A stretch of DNA of 64,000 bases from Marisediminicola antarctica (GTDB taxonomy: Bacteria; Actinomycetota; Actinomycetes; Actinomycetales; Microbacteriaceae), in assembly GCF_009930795.1 (NCBI RefSeq), contig NZ_CP017146.1, positions 930,001-994,000 of the forward strand. Direction: 5' to 3'. Below the pieces are notes generated by a model. It was given only the letters and a program-made list of their open reading frames with translations, was not told the origin of the DNA and ran no database searches. A program made the translations under genes and the position numbers. Below are positions 37,947-48,230 of the stretch, piece after piece (the first letter of the stretch is position 1; each line of letters starts with the position of its first letter).

Positions 37947-38999
37947 ATGGGTACACGAACAGTCGGAGTCGACATCGGCTCCGGATCGATCAGAGCGGTC
38001 GAGGTGAGCCGCGGCAAGAGGGGGAGTGCCACCGTCGTGCGATACCACTCAGTGCCGCTGCCAGAAGGCGCGGTCAAAAACGGCGAGGTGGCGGAGGTCA
38101 ACACCGTTGCGGCCGCGCTTCGCCAGCTGTGGTCGGTCGGCGGATTCACGAGCAGGAAGGTCGTGCTCGGAGTCGGCAACCCAAAGGTGCTCGTGCGCGA
38201 CCTCACAGTTCCCAAGCTCAGCAAGAAGGAGATCCGCGCGGCCCTGCCGTTCCAGGTGCAGGACATGCTGCCCGTGCCCGTCGCCGACGCTTTGCTCGAC
38301 TTTTATCCGGTGTCTGAGGGCTCGAGCGAGACCGGACCCGTGGTCAACGGGCTTCTTGTCGCAGCGGTCAAGGACGCGGTGATGTCCAACGTTACGGCCG
38401 TGATGCTCGCCGGCCTCACACCGATCGAGGTCGACCTCATCCCGTTCGCCCTCAATCGCGTGCTCGCACGCGGGTCAATGGTCGGCGGCACCGTCGCCCT
38501 CGTCGACGTGGGATCGAACACGACCAACGTGCTGATCACGAAAGACGGGGTTCCGCAGTTCGTGCGGATCATTCCCGCGGGCGGTGCGGATGTCACGCGC
38601 GCCCTCGCCGGGCGGCTCGGCATCACCCTCGAGCAGGCCGAGGTCGGCAAGCGCCAACTCGGGTTTTCTCCCGGGGCCGTTGCACCCGAGAACCTCGAAG
38701 CGGCCGAAATCATCTACGAGCTGACGAGCGAGCTGCTCAATAGCCTGCGCAGCACCCTGAGCTTCTTCGTCAACACTCGGCCCGGGCAGCATATCGATCG
38801 TGTGCTCCTGAGCGGAGGGGGTTCTTCTATGACGAGCTTTGCTCTCGCGCTCGCTGAGCTGACCCGCAGCGAGGTGTTGCTCGACGATCCGTTCGAGAAC
38901 GTCACCGTGGGAAAGAACGCGCGAAAGCAGTCGTTGCCAGCCGTGAACACGAGTGCCATGACCGTCGCGCTCGGACTCGCGCTGAGGAGTGTCGCATGA
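37947..38999 (+). CDS. pilM: Type IV pilus assembly protein PilM
   Basis: A 350-residue actin-fold (FtsA-like) protein. The first strand motif VGVDIGSGSIRAVEV and phosphate loops VALVDVGSNTTNVLI and LLSGGGSSM are present. PilM forms a cytoplasmic ring that links PilB to PilN. AGGGGGAAA lies 5 bases before the ATG. It overlaps pilN by four bases. Confidence 0.92.
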   Translation: MGTRTVGVDIGSGSIRAVEVSRGKRGSATVVRYHSVPLPEGAVKNGEVAEVNTVAAALRQLWSVGGFTSRKVVLGVGNPKVLVRDLTVPKLSKKEIRAALPFQVQDMLPVPVADALLDFYPVSEGSSETGPVVNGLLVAAVKDAVMSNVTAVMLAGLTPIEVDLIPFALNRVLARGSMVGGTVALVDVGSNTTNVLITKDGVPQFVRIIPAGGADVTRALAGRLGITLEQAEVGKRQLGFSPGAVAPENLEAAEIIYELTSELLNSLRSTLSFFVNTRPGQHIDRVLLSGGGSSMTSFALALAELTRSEVLLDDPFENVTVGKNARKQSLPAVNTSAMTVALGLALRSVA

Positions 39000-39727
39000 A
39001 CCTCTCATCCAGGAACGACCCGAAGCTCGTCATCGGTGGAGAGGCCCGAATCGCGCTTCTCCCACCGGAGGTCTCGGCTCGCGCTAAGTCGTACAGCACC
39101 CGGCGAGCGCTCGTCGGCGTCGTGGTGGTCGCCGCACTCGTCTGCGCCGGAGGGATCACTCTCGCTAATGTCCGGGCCACGGCGAGTGCCGACAAGCTCG
39201 AGGCCGAGCAGGACAGAACCGCGTCGCTCATCCAGCAGCAGGGCGAGTTCATCGAGGTGCAGCTCGTGCAGCAGCAACTGGATATTGCGACCGCCGCGAG
39301 ACAGGTCGGCAGCGCGACCGAGATCTCGTGGCAGCCATATATCTCCGAGCTGCGCGGAGCCCTGCCATCGGGCCTGTCGATCACGGGGGTCGTGATCGAA
39401 TCGAGCACCCCGCTTCTTCCGTACCCGCGCGCGATAGCGCCGCTGCAGGGTCCCAGGGTTGCGACAATCGTCCTCGCCCTGTCGAGTCCCGCGATGCCCG
39501 ACGTCGAAGCCTGGCTCCGGGCACTCGCCGGCGTCACCGGGTTCGTCGATGCCACTCCGGGGACGATCGCGTGGGATGGCACCGCAGCGCTCTACGAAAC
39601 GTCGGTGACCATGCACATCGACTCCCGCGCGTACGCCAACCGGTTTGCGCCGCCCGCCGACGAGGCGATCGATGACGCGGCAGCAGCAGACGACGCGGCA
39701 GCAGCAATTGAAGAGGACTCGAAGTGA
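38996..39727 (+). CDS. pilN: Type IV pilus assembly protein PilN
   Basis: A 243-residue protein with a short cytoplasmic N-terminus (the INLLPPE-like segment reads IALLPPE at 19-25, the PilM-binding motif), one transmembrane helix (about 38-58), a coiled coil rich in Gln and Glu, and a ferredoxin-like domain. The C-terminal 30 residues are Asp/Ala repeats. It should bind PilM inside and PilO outside the membrane. Confidence 0.88.
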   Translation: MNLSSRNDPKLVIGGEARIALLPPEVSARAKSYSTRRALVGVVVVAALVCAGGITLANVRATASADKLEAEQDRTASLIQQQGEFIEVQLVQQQLDIATAARQVGSATEISWQPYISELRGALPSGLSITGVVIESSTPLLPYPRAIAPLQGPRVATIVLALSSPAMPDVEAWLRALAGVTGFVDATPGTIAWDGTAALYETSVTMHIDSRAYANRFAPPADEAIDDAAAADDAAAAIEEDSK

Positions 39728-40470
39728 ACAACAACAGGGTATGGATTATCGGATCGCTGCTGCTCTCGGTGGTGATCCTCGTGGGGGGCTGGTTCATCGG
39801 GGTCGCACCGATGCTCGCCATCGCCGCTAAGGCGCACTCTGATCGCGCGACCGTCGAGCAACAGAACGTCCAGAACGAGCAGACACTCGCTGACCTTCAG
39901 GCGCGATACGTCGAATTGCCCGCGATCTCGGCAGAGTTCGCCGCGATACGACGATCCGTGCCGGAGGGGCCCGAGATGGCGAACTTCCTCCAGACGATCA
40001 CCAGCGCGCAGAACGCCTCCGGCAGCTTCGTCACCGATGTCTCGGTGGCCGACCCCGTGCCCTACGCCCCCGTGGTTCCCGAACCCATCGAAGCACCGGT
40101 CTCCGAAGAGGGCGCGGTCGCGACCGCGGAGGGCAACGGTGAGGTGGATGCCGCCGCCGCGGACCCTGCGGCCGCAGCGCCTGTCGTTCCGGTTCTGTCG
40201 ACCTCGAGCATCCCGAATGCTGACTCGGTCACCGCCCTCAATTTCACCCTGATTCCGGTCACCGTGACCGCCGACGGCACGTTCGACCAGGTCGTGGCCT
40301 TTACGGGGCAGCTCCAAGGGAGCGAGCGGCTCTTCTTGGTCACGGGGGTCAACATCTCGACGGACGAGTCGACCGGAGTCGTCACCGGAGTCGTCACCGG
40401 CTACATCTACGTGTTCGGCGACCCGTCGGGTGTGGTGCCCGATGCGGCGGCCGGTGAGGGTGCCGGCTGA
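39724..40470 (+). CDS. pilO: Type IV pilus assembly protein PilO
   Basis: A 248-residue protein with one N-terminal transmembrane helix (about 6-26), a coiled coil and a PilO-type globular domain that contains an Ala/Pro-rich insertion at about residues 118-160. GTG at 39724 overlaps the pilN stop. PilN and PilO form the alignment complex. No pilP or pilQ follows, as expected without an outer membrane. Confidence 0.88.
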   Translation: MNNNRVWIIGSLLLSVVILVGGWFIGVAPMLAIAAKAHSDRATVEQQNVQNEQTLADLQARYVELPAISAEFAAIRRSVPEGPEMANFLQTITSAQNASGSFVTDVSVADPVPYAPVVPEPIEAPVSEEGAVATAEGNGEVDAAAADPAAAAPVVPVLSTSSIPNADSVTALNFTLIPVTVTADGTFDQVVAFTGQLQGSERLFLVTGVNISTDESTGVVTGVVTGYIYVFGDPSGVVPDAAAGEGAG

Positions 40471-40572
40471 ACCGCGACTCACGCCGCGTCTCGCCGGAGG
40501 AGTGGCGCTCCGTTGCTAGGCTGATAGCGATTCGGCAGCACAGCCGCGCCATCAACCGAGGAGTGTCCTTCC

Positions 40573-41730
40573 GTGAGCGATGAGAACAACGACCGCCCAG
40601 CGAACACGCCGCCGCCGCTCGTTCCGCCTCCGGTGCGCGTTCCGGCGACGCGTGCGAACGAGACGGATGCCAACCAGAACACGTCGGTCGATGCCGAGCG
40701 CGACTCCGAGCTGACCGTCGAGGAGCCGGTTTCGGCGCGCGTCACCAACGACTCCGCGGACCACACCCCAGTGGCCGCGTCGGACGACTCGCGCTTCGCG
40801 CCTGACGCGTCGCGCTCCACCGGCTCGGAGCCGGCAACGGCTGCGACAGGGGAACGCGACGCGGGTCAGTCCGACGCCGAGCAGACCGACGCCGAGCGTA
40901 CCGTCCCCGCCCAGACCGTCGACGCCCAGCGGGCCGACGCCCAGCGTGCCGACGCCCAGCGGGTTGACGCCCCGCGGGTTGAGGCACGCGAGGAAGCCCA
41001 GCCTGGTGCGGCCCAGCAGACGGACGCCCAGCAGACGGACGCCCAGCAGACGGAAGCCCAGCAGGCCGCCGCCCAGCAGACCGCGGTGATCCAGCGCGAC
41101 GAGCCGACCCGATCACAGCCCACCGTTCCCACGGTGCCCGCAGCGCAGCAGCCGGAGCGCATCTTCGTGCCACCGGCGCCGGTCGAGCCCAAGCGCAAAG
41201 GCAACCGCGGCATCGGATCGCTTATCGCCGTCGTCTCGGTCGTCATCTTCGGCATTCTCTATGCGCTCGTCGCCACGATCATCGTCGCGATCGCAGCCCC
41301 ACAGCAGAACGTGCTCGAGACGGTGCTCCGGTTCCTCACCGACCCGGTGTTCTACGTTCCCGGCATCCTGTTTGTCGTCGGGTTCGTCCTCGTCGTGCTC
41401 CTCGTGAACCGCGCCGCCTGGTGGGCCTTCGTGCTCGGCAGCCTCATCGTCGGCGCGATCGTGTACTTCGGCACGATCGGCGTGCAGCTGCTCACCGAGA
41501 ACGTCTTCGCGATGACCCCGTCCGCAGCGGCGGCCGCGTTCGCCGCCTACGCCGTCAACCCGTTCGTGATCGCCGCAGCGCTTGTCGCCCGCGAGACCTC
41601 GATGTGGATCGGCGCCGCCATCAGCTCGCGCGGACGCCGCATGAAGTCCCGCAACCTCACCGCGCGCGAGGAGTTCGACAAAGCGACCGCCGCGCACCGC
41701 GCGGAGTATGACCGCTCCTACGCAGCCTGA
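40573..41730 (+). CDS. Membrane protein with long disordered, repetitive N-terminus
   Basis: A 385-residue protein I do not recognise. The first 210 residues are Asp, Ala, Gln, Thr and Pro rich and contain DAQR and DAQQT repeats (about 117-160; the DNA shows 15-bp tandem units near 41020-41060). Then come about four transmembrane helices (215-240, 255-280, 285-310, 325-350) and a basic C-terminus (RGRRMKSRNL). GTG at 40573 follows GAGGAG. The next membrane gene overlaps its end, so the pair may act together. A link to the pilus is not shown. Confidence 0.8.
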   Translation: MSDENNDRPANTPPPLVPPPVRVPATRANETDANQNTSVDAERDSELTVEEPVSARVTNDSADHTPVAASDDSRFAPDASRSTGSEPATAATGERDAGQSDAEQTDAERTVPAQTVDAQRADAQRADAQRVDAPRVEAREEAQPGAAQQTDAQQTDAQQTEAQQAAAQQTAVIQRDEPTRSQPTVPTVPAAQQPERIFVPPAPVEPKRKGNRGIGSLIAVVSVVIFGILYALVATIIVAIAAPQQNVLETVLRFLTDPVFYVPGILFVVGFVLVVLLVNRAAWWAFVLGSLIVGAIVYFGTIGVQLLTENVFAMTPSAAAAAFAAYAVNPFVIAAALVARETSMWIGAAISSRGRRMKSRNLTAREEFDKATAAHRAEYDRSYAA

Positions 41731-42148
41731 CCCGCCGAGCCGCGGGCTCCTGGCGCTCGGCGCCACGGTGCTCGCGGTGGCGCTGCTCGTCTTCGTCGGC
41801 GGGTTCCTCAGCCTGTTCCTCGATCGTGACCTCGTCGAGCTGCCGGATGCCGGAACGCTTGTCGGTCCGGTCATGGCGGTCGCGACCTGCGGGGTCGTGT
41901 TCTCGTTCGTGTTCCGACGAATGCCGCTCGGTCTGGGGCTGCGCGCGCTCTCAGCATCGCTCTGGACACTCATCGCGTCCCCGGCGGTCGGCGCGATCCT
42001 CTACTCGATCGTGCGGGAAAACCTTGCCGTGATTCCGGTCTTCTTCGGCACCTACCTGCTGAGCCCGTTCGTGCTCTCGTCGGCCGTGATCGCCGGTGTC
42101 GTGGTGGGCCTCGCCGGTCTCGCGGAACGTGCACGCCCGGTGGAGTGA
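41708..42148 (+). CDS. Small membrane protein of unknown function (possibly DUF6121-like)
   Basis: A 146-residue protein with four hydrophobic segments (about 15-37, 53-70, 80-97 and 110-140) and short loops. It overlaps the upstream membrane-protein gene by 23 bases in another frame. The LPDAGTLVGPVMA and LLSPFVLSSAVIAG segments recall a family of small actinobacterial membrane proteins, but I am not sure of the family. No function can be given. Confidence 0.75.
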   Translation: MTAPTQPDPPSRGLLALGATVLAVALLVFVGGFLSLFLDRDLVELPDAGTLVGPVMAVATCGVVFSFVFRRMPLGLGLRALSASLWTLIASPAVGAILYSIVRENLAVIPVFFGTYLLSPFVLSSAVIAGVVVGLAGLAERARPVE

Positions 42149-42460
42149 CGACCGCGCCGGCGCCAGCATCCGCCACCCGCCCCATGCCCGTCGTCATTTG
42201 ACCACGGCGCCCGCGCGGGCTAAGGTTTACCGGTGTGCGTTTTGCCGTGCGCTCGTAACGAAACAGTCGTTGCGGGCCGCGATAACCGCTCTCCATGTTG
42301 GGCCACATCCAGCCCCCACGGCATACCCACCGGCGAAAACAGAGGCCTCCTCTGTGTTCGCCAGTCGGGTCCATCTGAACTCGAACCGCGCGGTGACGCA
42401 CGTGCTCGAATGCGAAACAAGCAACAACTGTCACCGTGCAGTCATCACAAGGAGTATGTA
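42149..42460 (+). other. Promoter and long leader region of the str operon
   Basis: A gene-free stretch of 312 bases. It contains the promoter at 42198-42226 and a predicted leader of about 228 bases before rpsL. The leader has no obvious gene or known riboregulator that I can identify, but its length and the high expression of the operon make regulation by leader RNA possible. Confidence 0.5.
42198..42226 (+). promoter_or_regulatory. Promoter of the rpsL-rpsG-fusA-tuf operon
   Basis: TTGACC (42198-42203), a 17-base spacer and TAAGGT (42221-42226) match the housekeeping sigma consensus well. Transcription should start near 42233. Confidence 0.7.
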
Positions 42461-42835
42461 GTGCCAACCATTCAGCAGTTGGTCCGGAAGGGTCGCACCC
42501 CTAAGGTCGTCAAGACCAAGGCGCCCGCCCTCAAGGCCAACCCCCAGCAGCGCGGTGTGTGCACCCGTGTTTACACGACCACCCCGAAGAAGCCGAACTC
42601 GGCTCTGCGCAAGGTCGCCCGTGTCAAGCTGAGCAACGGTACCGAGGTCACCGCCTACATTCCCGGCGAAGGACACAACCTCCAGGAGCACTCGATGGTG
42701 CTCGTCCGCGGCGGACGAGTGAAAGACCTCCCCGGCGTGCGTTACAAGATCGTGCGCGGCGCGCTCGACACCCAGGCAGTCAAAAATCGTAAGCAGGCGC
42801 GTAGCCGCTACGGAGCGAAAATGGATAAGAAGTAA
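42461..42835 (+). CDS. rpsL: 30S ribosomal protein S12
   Basis: A 124-residue protein with the conserved [13 protein letters not shown] loop near the decoding centre and [13 protein letters not shown]; the lysines linked to streptomycin resistance are wild type. GTG at 42461 is preceded by AAGGAG. It is first in the str operon and its stop overlaps the rpsG start (TAATG). Confidence 0.98.
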   Translation: MPTIQQLVRKGRTPKVVKTKAPALKANPQQRGVCTRVYTTTPKKPNSALRKVARVKLSNGTEVTAYIPGEGHNLQEHSMVLVRGGRVKDLPGVRYKIVRGALDTQAVKNRKQARSRYGAKMDKK

Positions 42836-43305
42836 TGCCACGTAAAGGACCAGCACCGAAGCGTCCCGTTGTTGCGGACCCGGTCTACGGAGCCCCCATT
42901 GTCAGCCAGCTTGTCAACAAGATCCTTCTTGATGGCAAGAAGGGCCTCGCCGAGCGCATCGTCTACGACGCCCTCGCCGGAGTCTCGACCAAGAACGGTG
43001 CGGATGCCGTCGTCACGCTGAAGAAGGCGCTCGACAACGTTCGCCCGACCATCGAGGTCAAGAGCCGCCGCGTCGGCGGATCGACGTACCAGGTGCCGGT
43101 CGAGGTCAAGCCTCACCGCGCCAACACGCTCGCGCTCCGCTGGCTCACCACCTACGCCAAGGGTCGTCGCGAGAAGACCATGACCGAGCGTCTCACCAAC
43201 GAGATCCTCGACGCGTCGAACGGTCTGGGCGCCGCTGTCAAGCGTCGCGAAGACACGCACAAGATGGCCGACGCTAACAAGGCCTTCGCGCACTACCGCT
43301 GGTAA
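42835..43305 (+). CDS. rpsG: 30S ribosomal protein S7
   Basis: A 156-residue protein of standard length that nucleates the head of the 30S subunit ([17 protein letters not shown] at the start, FAHYRW at the end). It overlaps the rpsL stop. A 126-base gap with a repeat and a hairpin separates it from fusA. Confidence 0.98.
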   Translation: MPRKGPAPKRPVVADPVYGAPIVSQLVNKILLDGKKGLAERIVYDALAGVSTKNGADAVVTLKKALDNVRPTIEVKSRRVGGSTYQVPVEVKPHRANTLALRWLTTYAKGRREKTMTERLTNEILDASNGLGAAVKRREDTHKMADANKAFAHYRW

Positions 43306-43309
43306 CGGC

Positions 43310-43381
43310 GCGCGCTGGAGCTGAGGCAATCGCGCCAGCGACTGCGCGACGCCAGCGCCGAGGGAGCCTGCGACCGAGGTC
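43310..43381. repeat. 72-bp repeat, copy between rpsG and fusA
   Basis: It starts four bases after rpsG ends and is 94% identical (four differences) to the element at 45549-45620 behind fusA. It contains an imperfect hairpin GCAATCGC-GCCA-GCGACTGC and leads into a second hairpin at 43363-43390. Confidence 0.85.
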
Positions 43382-43390
43382 TCAGGCTCC
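43363..43390 (+). terminator. Hairpin in the rpsG-fusA gap
   Basis: GGAGCCTG (43363-43370) and CAGGCTCC (43383-43390) form a perfect 8-bp stem with a 12-base loop. It may act as an attenuator inside the str operon. The right arm is missing from the second repeat copy. Confidence 0.45.
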
Positions 43391-43431
43391 TTCACCCAGC
43401 ACTCACATTCACAATCTTTCGGAGGAACTCC

Positions 43432-45549
43432 GTGGCACAAGACGTGCTCACCGACCTGCACAAGGTCCGCAATATCGGCATCATGGCTCACATCGATGCG
43501 GGCAAGACGACGACAACCGAGCGCATCCTGTTCTACACGGGTATCACTCACAAGATCGGTGAAGTTCACGACGGCGCAGCCACCATGGACTGGATGGCGC
43601 AGGAGCAGGAACGTGGCATCACGATCACGTCTGCGGCGACCACGTGTTTCTGGAACAACCACCAGATCAACATCATCGACACCCCCGGCCACGTCGACTT
43701 CACCGTCGAGGTTGAGCGTTCGCTGCGCGTGCTCGATGGCGCAGTCGCCGTCTTCGACGGCAAGGAGGGCGTCGAGCCCCAGTCGGAGACCGTCTGGCGT
43801 CAGGCCGACAAGTACGACGTGCCCCGCATCTGCTTCGTCAACAAGATGGACAAGCTCGGCGCCGACTTCTACTACACGGTCGACACGATCGTGAAGCGCC
43901 TCGGCGCCAAGCCCCTCGTCATCCAGCTCCCGATCGGATTCGAGAGCACCTTCGAAGGTGTCGTCGACCTTGTCGAGATGCGCGCGCTGACCTGGCGCGG
44001 AGACTCCAAGGGTGACGTCGAGCTCGGAGCGAAATACACCATCGAGGAGATCCCGGCCGACCTCGTCGAGAAGGCCAACGAGTACCGCGCGACCCTCATC
44101 GAGGTTGTCGCCGAAGCCGACGACGCGCTCCTCGAGCGCTTCATGAACGGCGACACCGACTTCACCGTCTCCGAGATCAAGCACGCGATCCGCAAGCTCA
44201 CGGTCAACAGCGAGATCTACCCGGTGCTCTGCGGCTCGGCGTTCAAGAACCGTGGCGTTCAGCCGATGCTGGATGCTGTTGTGGACTACCTCCCGACCCC
44301 GCTCGACGTGGCCGCGGTTGAAGCACGCGACCCCCGCGACGAAGAGAAGATCATCGTCCGCCACCCTGACTCGACCGAGCCCTTCGCGGCTCTCGCGTTC
44401 AAGGTCGCGGTTCACCCGTTCTTCGGGCGTCTCACCTACATTCGCGTGTACTCCGGTCGCGTCGACTCGGGTGCGCAGCTCATCAACTCGACCAAGGGCA
44501 AGAAGGAGCGCATCGGGAAGATCTTCCAGATGCACGCCAACAAGGAAAACCCCGTCGACTCCGTAACCGCAGGCCACATCTACGCGGTCATCGGCCTCAA
44601 GGACACCACGACCGGCGACACCCTCTGCGACCCGCAGAACCAGGTTGTCCTCGAGTCGATGACGTTCCCGGAGCCGGTCATCGAGGTGGCCATCGAGCCG
44701 AAGACCAAGGCCGACCAGGAGAAGCTGGGTATCGCTATCCAGAAGCTCGCCGAGGAAGACCCCACGTTCCGCACCGAGCAGAACCAGGACACCGGCCAGA
44801 CGGTCATCAAGGGAATGGGCGAGCTTCACCTCGACATCCTCGTCGACCGGATGAAGCGCGAATTCAACGTCGAGGCCAACGTGGGCAAGCCCCAGGTCGC
44901 GTACCGCGAGACCATTCGCCGCGTCGTCGCCAAGCACGACTTCACCCACAAGAAGCAGACGGGTGGATCGGGACAGTTCGCAAAGGTCCAGATCTCGCTC
45001 GAGCCGCTCGAAGTCACGCCTGACAAGACGTACGAGTTCGAGAACAAGGTGACCGGTGGTCGCATCCCGCGGGAGTACATCCCGTCGATCGATGCGGGAA
45101 TCCAGGATGCACTGCAGGTCGGCATCCTCGCCGGATACCCGATGGTGGGCGTCAAGGCGATCCTGCTCGACGGCGCGGCGCACGATGTCGACTCGTCGGA
45201 AATGGCCTTCAAGATCGCCGGCTCCATGGCGTTCAAGGAAGCGGCCCGCAAGGCCGACCCCGTTCTGCTCGAGCCCCTGATGGCCGTCGAGGTGCGCACG
45301 CCCGAGGAGTACATGGGCGACGTCATCGGTGACCTCAACTCACGTCGTGGACAGATCCAGTCGATGGAAGACGCTACTGGCGTCAAGGTCGTCCGGGCCA
45401 ACGTTCCGCTGTCGGAAATGTTCGGTTACGTCGGTGATCTGAGGAGCAAGACCTCCGGTCGCGCTGTGTACTCGATGACCTTCGACAGCTACTCCGAGGT
45501 GCCGCGCGCGGTTGCCGAGGAAATCGTCCAGAAGAACAAGGGCGAGTAG
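43432..45549 (+). CDS. fusA: Translation elongation factor G
   Basis: A 705-residue GTPase. G1 AHIDAGKTT, switch [10 protein letters not shown] and NKMDKLGAD for guanine recognition are visible. It drives translocation of tRNA and mRNA on the ribosome. The GTG start is preceded by CGGAGGAAC. The gene is bracketed by two copies of a 72-bp repeat, the second beginning at the last base of its stop codon. Confidence 0.98.
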   Translation: MAQDVLTDLHKVRNIGIMAHIDAGKTTTTERILFYTGITHKIGEVHDGAATMDWMAQEQERGITITSAATTCFWNNHQINIIDTPGHVDFTVEVERSLRVLDGAVAVFDGKEGVEPQSETVWRQADKYDVPRICFVNKMDKLGADFYYTVDTIVKRLGAKPLVIQLPIGFESTFEGVVDLVEMRALTWRGDSKGDVELGAKYTIEEIPADLVEKANEYRATLIEVVAEADDALLERFMNGDTDFTVSEIKHAIRKLTVNSEIYPVLCGSAFKNRGVQPMLDAVVDYLPTPLDVAAVEARDPRDEEKIIVRHPDSTEPFAALAFKVAVHPFFGRLTYIRVYSGRVDSGAQLINSTKGKKERIGKIFQMHANKENPVDSVTAGHIYAVIGLKDTTTGDTLCDPQNQVVLESMTFPEPVIEVAIEPKTKADQEKLGIAIQKLAEEDPTFRTEQNQDTGQTVIKGMGELHLDILVDRMKREFNVEANVGKPQVAYRETIRRVVAKHDFTHKKQTGGSGQFAKVQISLEPLEVTPDKTYEFENKVTGGRIPREYIPSIDAGIQDALQVGILAGYPMVGVKAILLDGAAHDVDSSEMAFKIAGSMAFKEAARKADPVLLEPLMAVEVRTPEEYMGDVIGDLNSRRGQIQSMEDATGVKVVRANVPLSEMFGYVGDLRSKTSGRAVYSMTFDSYSEVPRAVAEEIVQKNKGE

Positions 45550-45620
45550 CGCGCTGGAGCTATGGCAATCGCGCTAGCGATTGCGCGACGCCAGCGCCGA
45601 GGGAGCCTGCGACCGAGGTC
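45549..45620. repeat. 72-bp repeat, copy behind fusA
   Basis: It begins with the last base of the fusA TAG. Its inner palindrome is perfect here: GCAATCGC-GCTA-GCGATTGC. Same length and orientation as the copy at 43310-43381. Confidence 0.85.
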
Positions 45621-45730
45621 CAGCACCGTGCACGAAACCAACTAACATAAATATCACCCCAAACCAGTAAGACGAGCGATCGACATCCGTCCTTCGCGTG
45701 CTCTTACGACGAAGTCCTGAGGAGGACCCA

Positions 45731-46924
45731 TTGGCGAAGGCAAAGTTCGAGCGGACTAAGCCGCACGTCAACATCGGCACCATTGGTCACGTCGACCACG
45801 GTAAGACCACGTTGACCGCGGCAATCACCAAGGTGCTGCATGACAAGTACCCCACCCTGAACACTGCTTCGGCGTTCGACCAGATCGATAACTCGCCCGA
45901 AGAGAAGCAGCGTGGAATCACGATCAACATCTCGCACGTCGAGTACCAGACGGAGAAGCGTCACTACGCTCACGTCGATGCTCCCGGCCACGCGGACTAC
46001 ATCAAGAACATGATCACGGGTGCGGCCCAGATGGACGGCGCGATCCTCGTGGTTGCGGCGACCGACGGCCCCATGCCCCAGACGCGTGAGCACGTGCTGC
46101 TCGCCCGCCAGGTCGGCGTGCCGTACATCGTTGTTGCTCTCAACAAGACCGACATGGTCGACGACGAGGAGATCCTCGAGCTCGTCGAGATTGAGGTTCG
46201 CGAGCTGCTGTCGAGCCAGGAGTTCGACGGCGACAACGCTCCCGTCGTTCGCGTCTCGGCACTCAAGGCGCTCGAGGGCGACGAGAAGTGGGCAGCGACC
46301 GTTGCCGACCTCATGGACCAGGTCGACGAGTTCGTTCCTGAGCCCGTCCGCGAGACCGACAAGCCGTTCCTCATGCCCGTCGAGGACGTGTTCACGATCA
46401 CCGGTCGTGGAACCGTCATCACCGGTCGTGTCGAGCGCGGCATCCTGAAGCCGAACGACGAGGTTGAAATCGTCGGCATCAAGGAGAAGTCGTCGAAGAC
46501 GATCGTCACCGCCATCGAGATGTTCCGCAAGACCCTCGAAGACGCACGCGCCGGCGAGAACGTCGGACTGCTGCTTCGTGGCACCAAGCGCGAGGACGTC
46601 GAGCGCGGCCAGGTTGTCGTCAAGCCCGGTACGGTCACGCCGCACACCGAGTTCGAGGCGAACGCCTACATCCTTTCCAAGGATGAGGGTGGCCGTCACA
46701 ACCCGTTCTACGCGAACTACCGCCCGCAGTTCTACTTCCGCACCACGGACGTCACCGGAATCATCACGCTGCCCGAGGGCACCGAGATGGTCATGCCCGG
46801 CGACACCACGGAGATGACTGTCAACCTCATCCAGCCGATCGCCATGGAGGAAGGCCTCCGCTTCGCTATCCGCGAAGGTGGACGCACCGTCGGCGCCGGC
46901 ACGGTTGTGAAGATCCTCAAGTAA
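45731..46924 (+). CDS. tuf: Translation elongation factor Tu
   Basis: A 397-residue GTPase with [16 protein letters not shown] and NKTDMVDD. It delivers aminoacyl-tRNA to the ribosome. The start is TTG 45731 ((M)AKAKFERTK) behind GGAGGA. It is last in the str operon and ends in a strong terminator. In many actinobacteria the S10 operon follows soon; here about 10.5 kb lie between. Confidence 0.98.
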   Translation: MAKAKFERTKPHVNIGTIGHVDHGKTTLTAAITKVLHDKYPTLNTASAFDQIDNSPEEKQRGITINISHVEYQTEKRHYAHVDAPGHADYIKNMITGAAQMDGAILVVAATDGPMPQTREHVLLARQVGVPYIVVALNKTDMVDDEEILELVEIEVRELLSSQEFDGDNAPVVRVSALKALEGDEKWAATVADLMDQVDEFVPEPVRETDKPFLMPVEDVFTITGRGTVITGRVERGILKPNDEVEIVGIKEKSSKTIVTAIEMFRKTLEDARAGENVGLLLRGTKREDVERGQVVVKPGTVTPHTEFEANAYILSKDEGGRHNPFYANYRPQFYFRTTDVTGIITLPEGTEMVMPGDTTEMTVNLIQPIAMEEGLRFAIREGGRTVGAGTVVKILK

Positions 46925-46939
46925 TACCCGCTGTACTAG

Positions 46940-46971
46940 ACGGGGTCGGTCCTTCGGGGCCGGCCCCGTTG
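46940..46971 (+). terminator. Terminator of the str operon
   Basis: Arms ACGGGGTCGGTCC (46940-46952) and GGGCCGGCCCCGT (46957-46969) with a TTCG tetraloop and a short T-rich end. One mismatch and a G-T pair only. Confidence 0.85.
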
Positions 46972-47383
<412 letters not shown>

Positions 47384-48151
47384 TCAGTGCCCGCCGAGCC
47401 GCGCGGTCAGCGCCGCCGACGCCGCGACGACCGCCGCGCCCAGCCGCGCGATGTCGTCTGGAGCCACGGCCGCGACGCTCAGGTAGGTCAGCCCGATCGC
47501 CGCCACCGGGTAGCCGTTGCGGTCGGTCGCCGTCGCCGCGACGGAGGAGTAGCCCTGCGTGATCTCGCCGTCCTCGGCCGCGAAGCCTCTCGACCTGGTC
47601 GCCGCGAGGATGTCGTCGAGCGCCCGCAGCGTCGTCGGACCGAGCCCGCGCCGCGTGACGAGCGACTCCCGATGCGGAAACAGCGCCCGCACCTGCCCGG
47701 CCGGCAGCGTCGCGAGCATCGACCGCCCGGTCGCGGTCAGGTGTGCGGGCAGCCGCACGCCGACGCTCGCGACCGTCGTTGGCGCGCGGTGGCCCGCGGC
47801 CTTGCTGACGTAGGAGACGTCCGACCCGTGCAGCACGCCAACCTGAGCGACCGCGGGCACGTCAACCTCGAGCACGAGTCGATCGATGAGCGGCTGGGCG
47901 AGCCTCCCCAGCCGGGTGGCACGCAGCACCGACGAGCCGATCTCCGACACGAGCGAGCCCAGCCCATAGGCGCGCAGCTCGGGATAGTGCACGACGTACC
48001 CCTCCTCCTGCATGACCCGGATGAGCTGGTACGTCGACGACCGCGGCAGCCCCAGGTCGCGCGCGATCGCGGATGCCCCGACCGGACCGCTCTGCCGGGC
48101 GAGGTGCGTCAGGATGCGCAGCGCGCCGCGCGCCGCAGGAATGTCGACCAT
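47384..48151 (-). CDS. IclR-family transcriptional regulator, probable regulator of the hut genes
   Basis: A 255-residue protein with an N-terminal winged helix-turn-helix (about 5-65, ASAIARDLGLPRSSTYQLIRVMQ) and a C-terminal IclR effector domain (AHLTATGRSMLATLPAGQ, YSSVAATATDRNGYPVAAIGL). It is divergent from hutH, with a palindrome between. ATG 48151 has GGAG 5 bases upstream; longer versions of the frame run antisense to hutH. Its ligand is probably histidine, urocanate or a later intermediate, by position only. Confidence 0.88.
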   Translation of the reverse strand: MVDIPAARGALRILTHLARQSGPVGASAIARDLGLPRSSTYQLIRVMQEEGYVVHYPELRAYGLGSLVSEIGSSVLRATRLGRLAQPLIDRLVLEVDVPAVAQVGVLHGSDVSYVSKAAGHRAPTTVASVGVRLPAHLTATGRSMLATLPAGQVRALFPHRESLVTRRGLGPTTLRALDDILAATRSRGFAAEDGEITQGYSSVAATATDRNGYPVAAIGLTYLSVAAVAPDDIARLGAAVVAASAALTARLGGH

Positions 48152-48160
48152 CGCGCTCCA

Positions 48161-48176
48161 GTCTGGTATCCCAGAC
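48161..48176. promoter_or_regulatory. Operator-like palindrome between the IclR gene and hutH
   Basis: GTCTGG-TATC-CCAGAC: six-base perfect arms with a 4-base centre. It is 9 bases upstream of the regulator's start codon and about 43 bases upstream of the predicted hutH -10 box, so it could serve autoregulation and hut control together. Confidence 0.5.
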
Positions 48177-48218
48177 ACTTTATCGCTCGGATGCCTCCCG
48201 CGGCAGCCCACCAAAACA

Positions 48219-48224
48219 TCTAAT
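48219..48224 (+). promoter_or_regulatory. Probable -10 box of a leaderless hutH transcript
   Basis: TCTAAT ends 6 bases before the ATG at 48231, the same spacing as at two other genes in the window. The GGGG between them is a poor ribosome-binding site, so a leaderless start is more likely. Confidence 0.45.
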
Positions 48225-48230
48225 GGGGAC

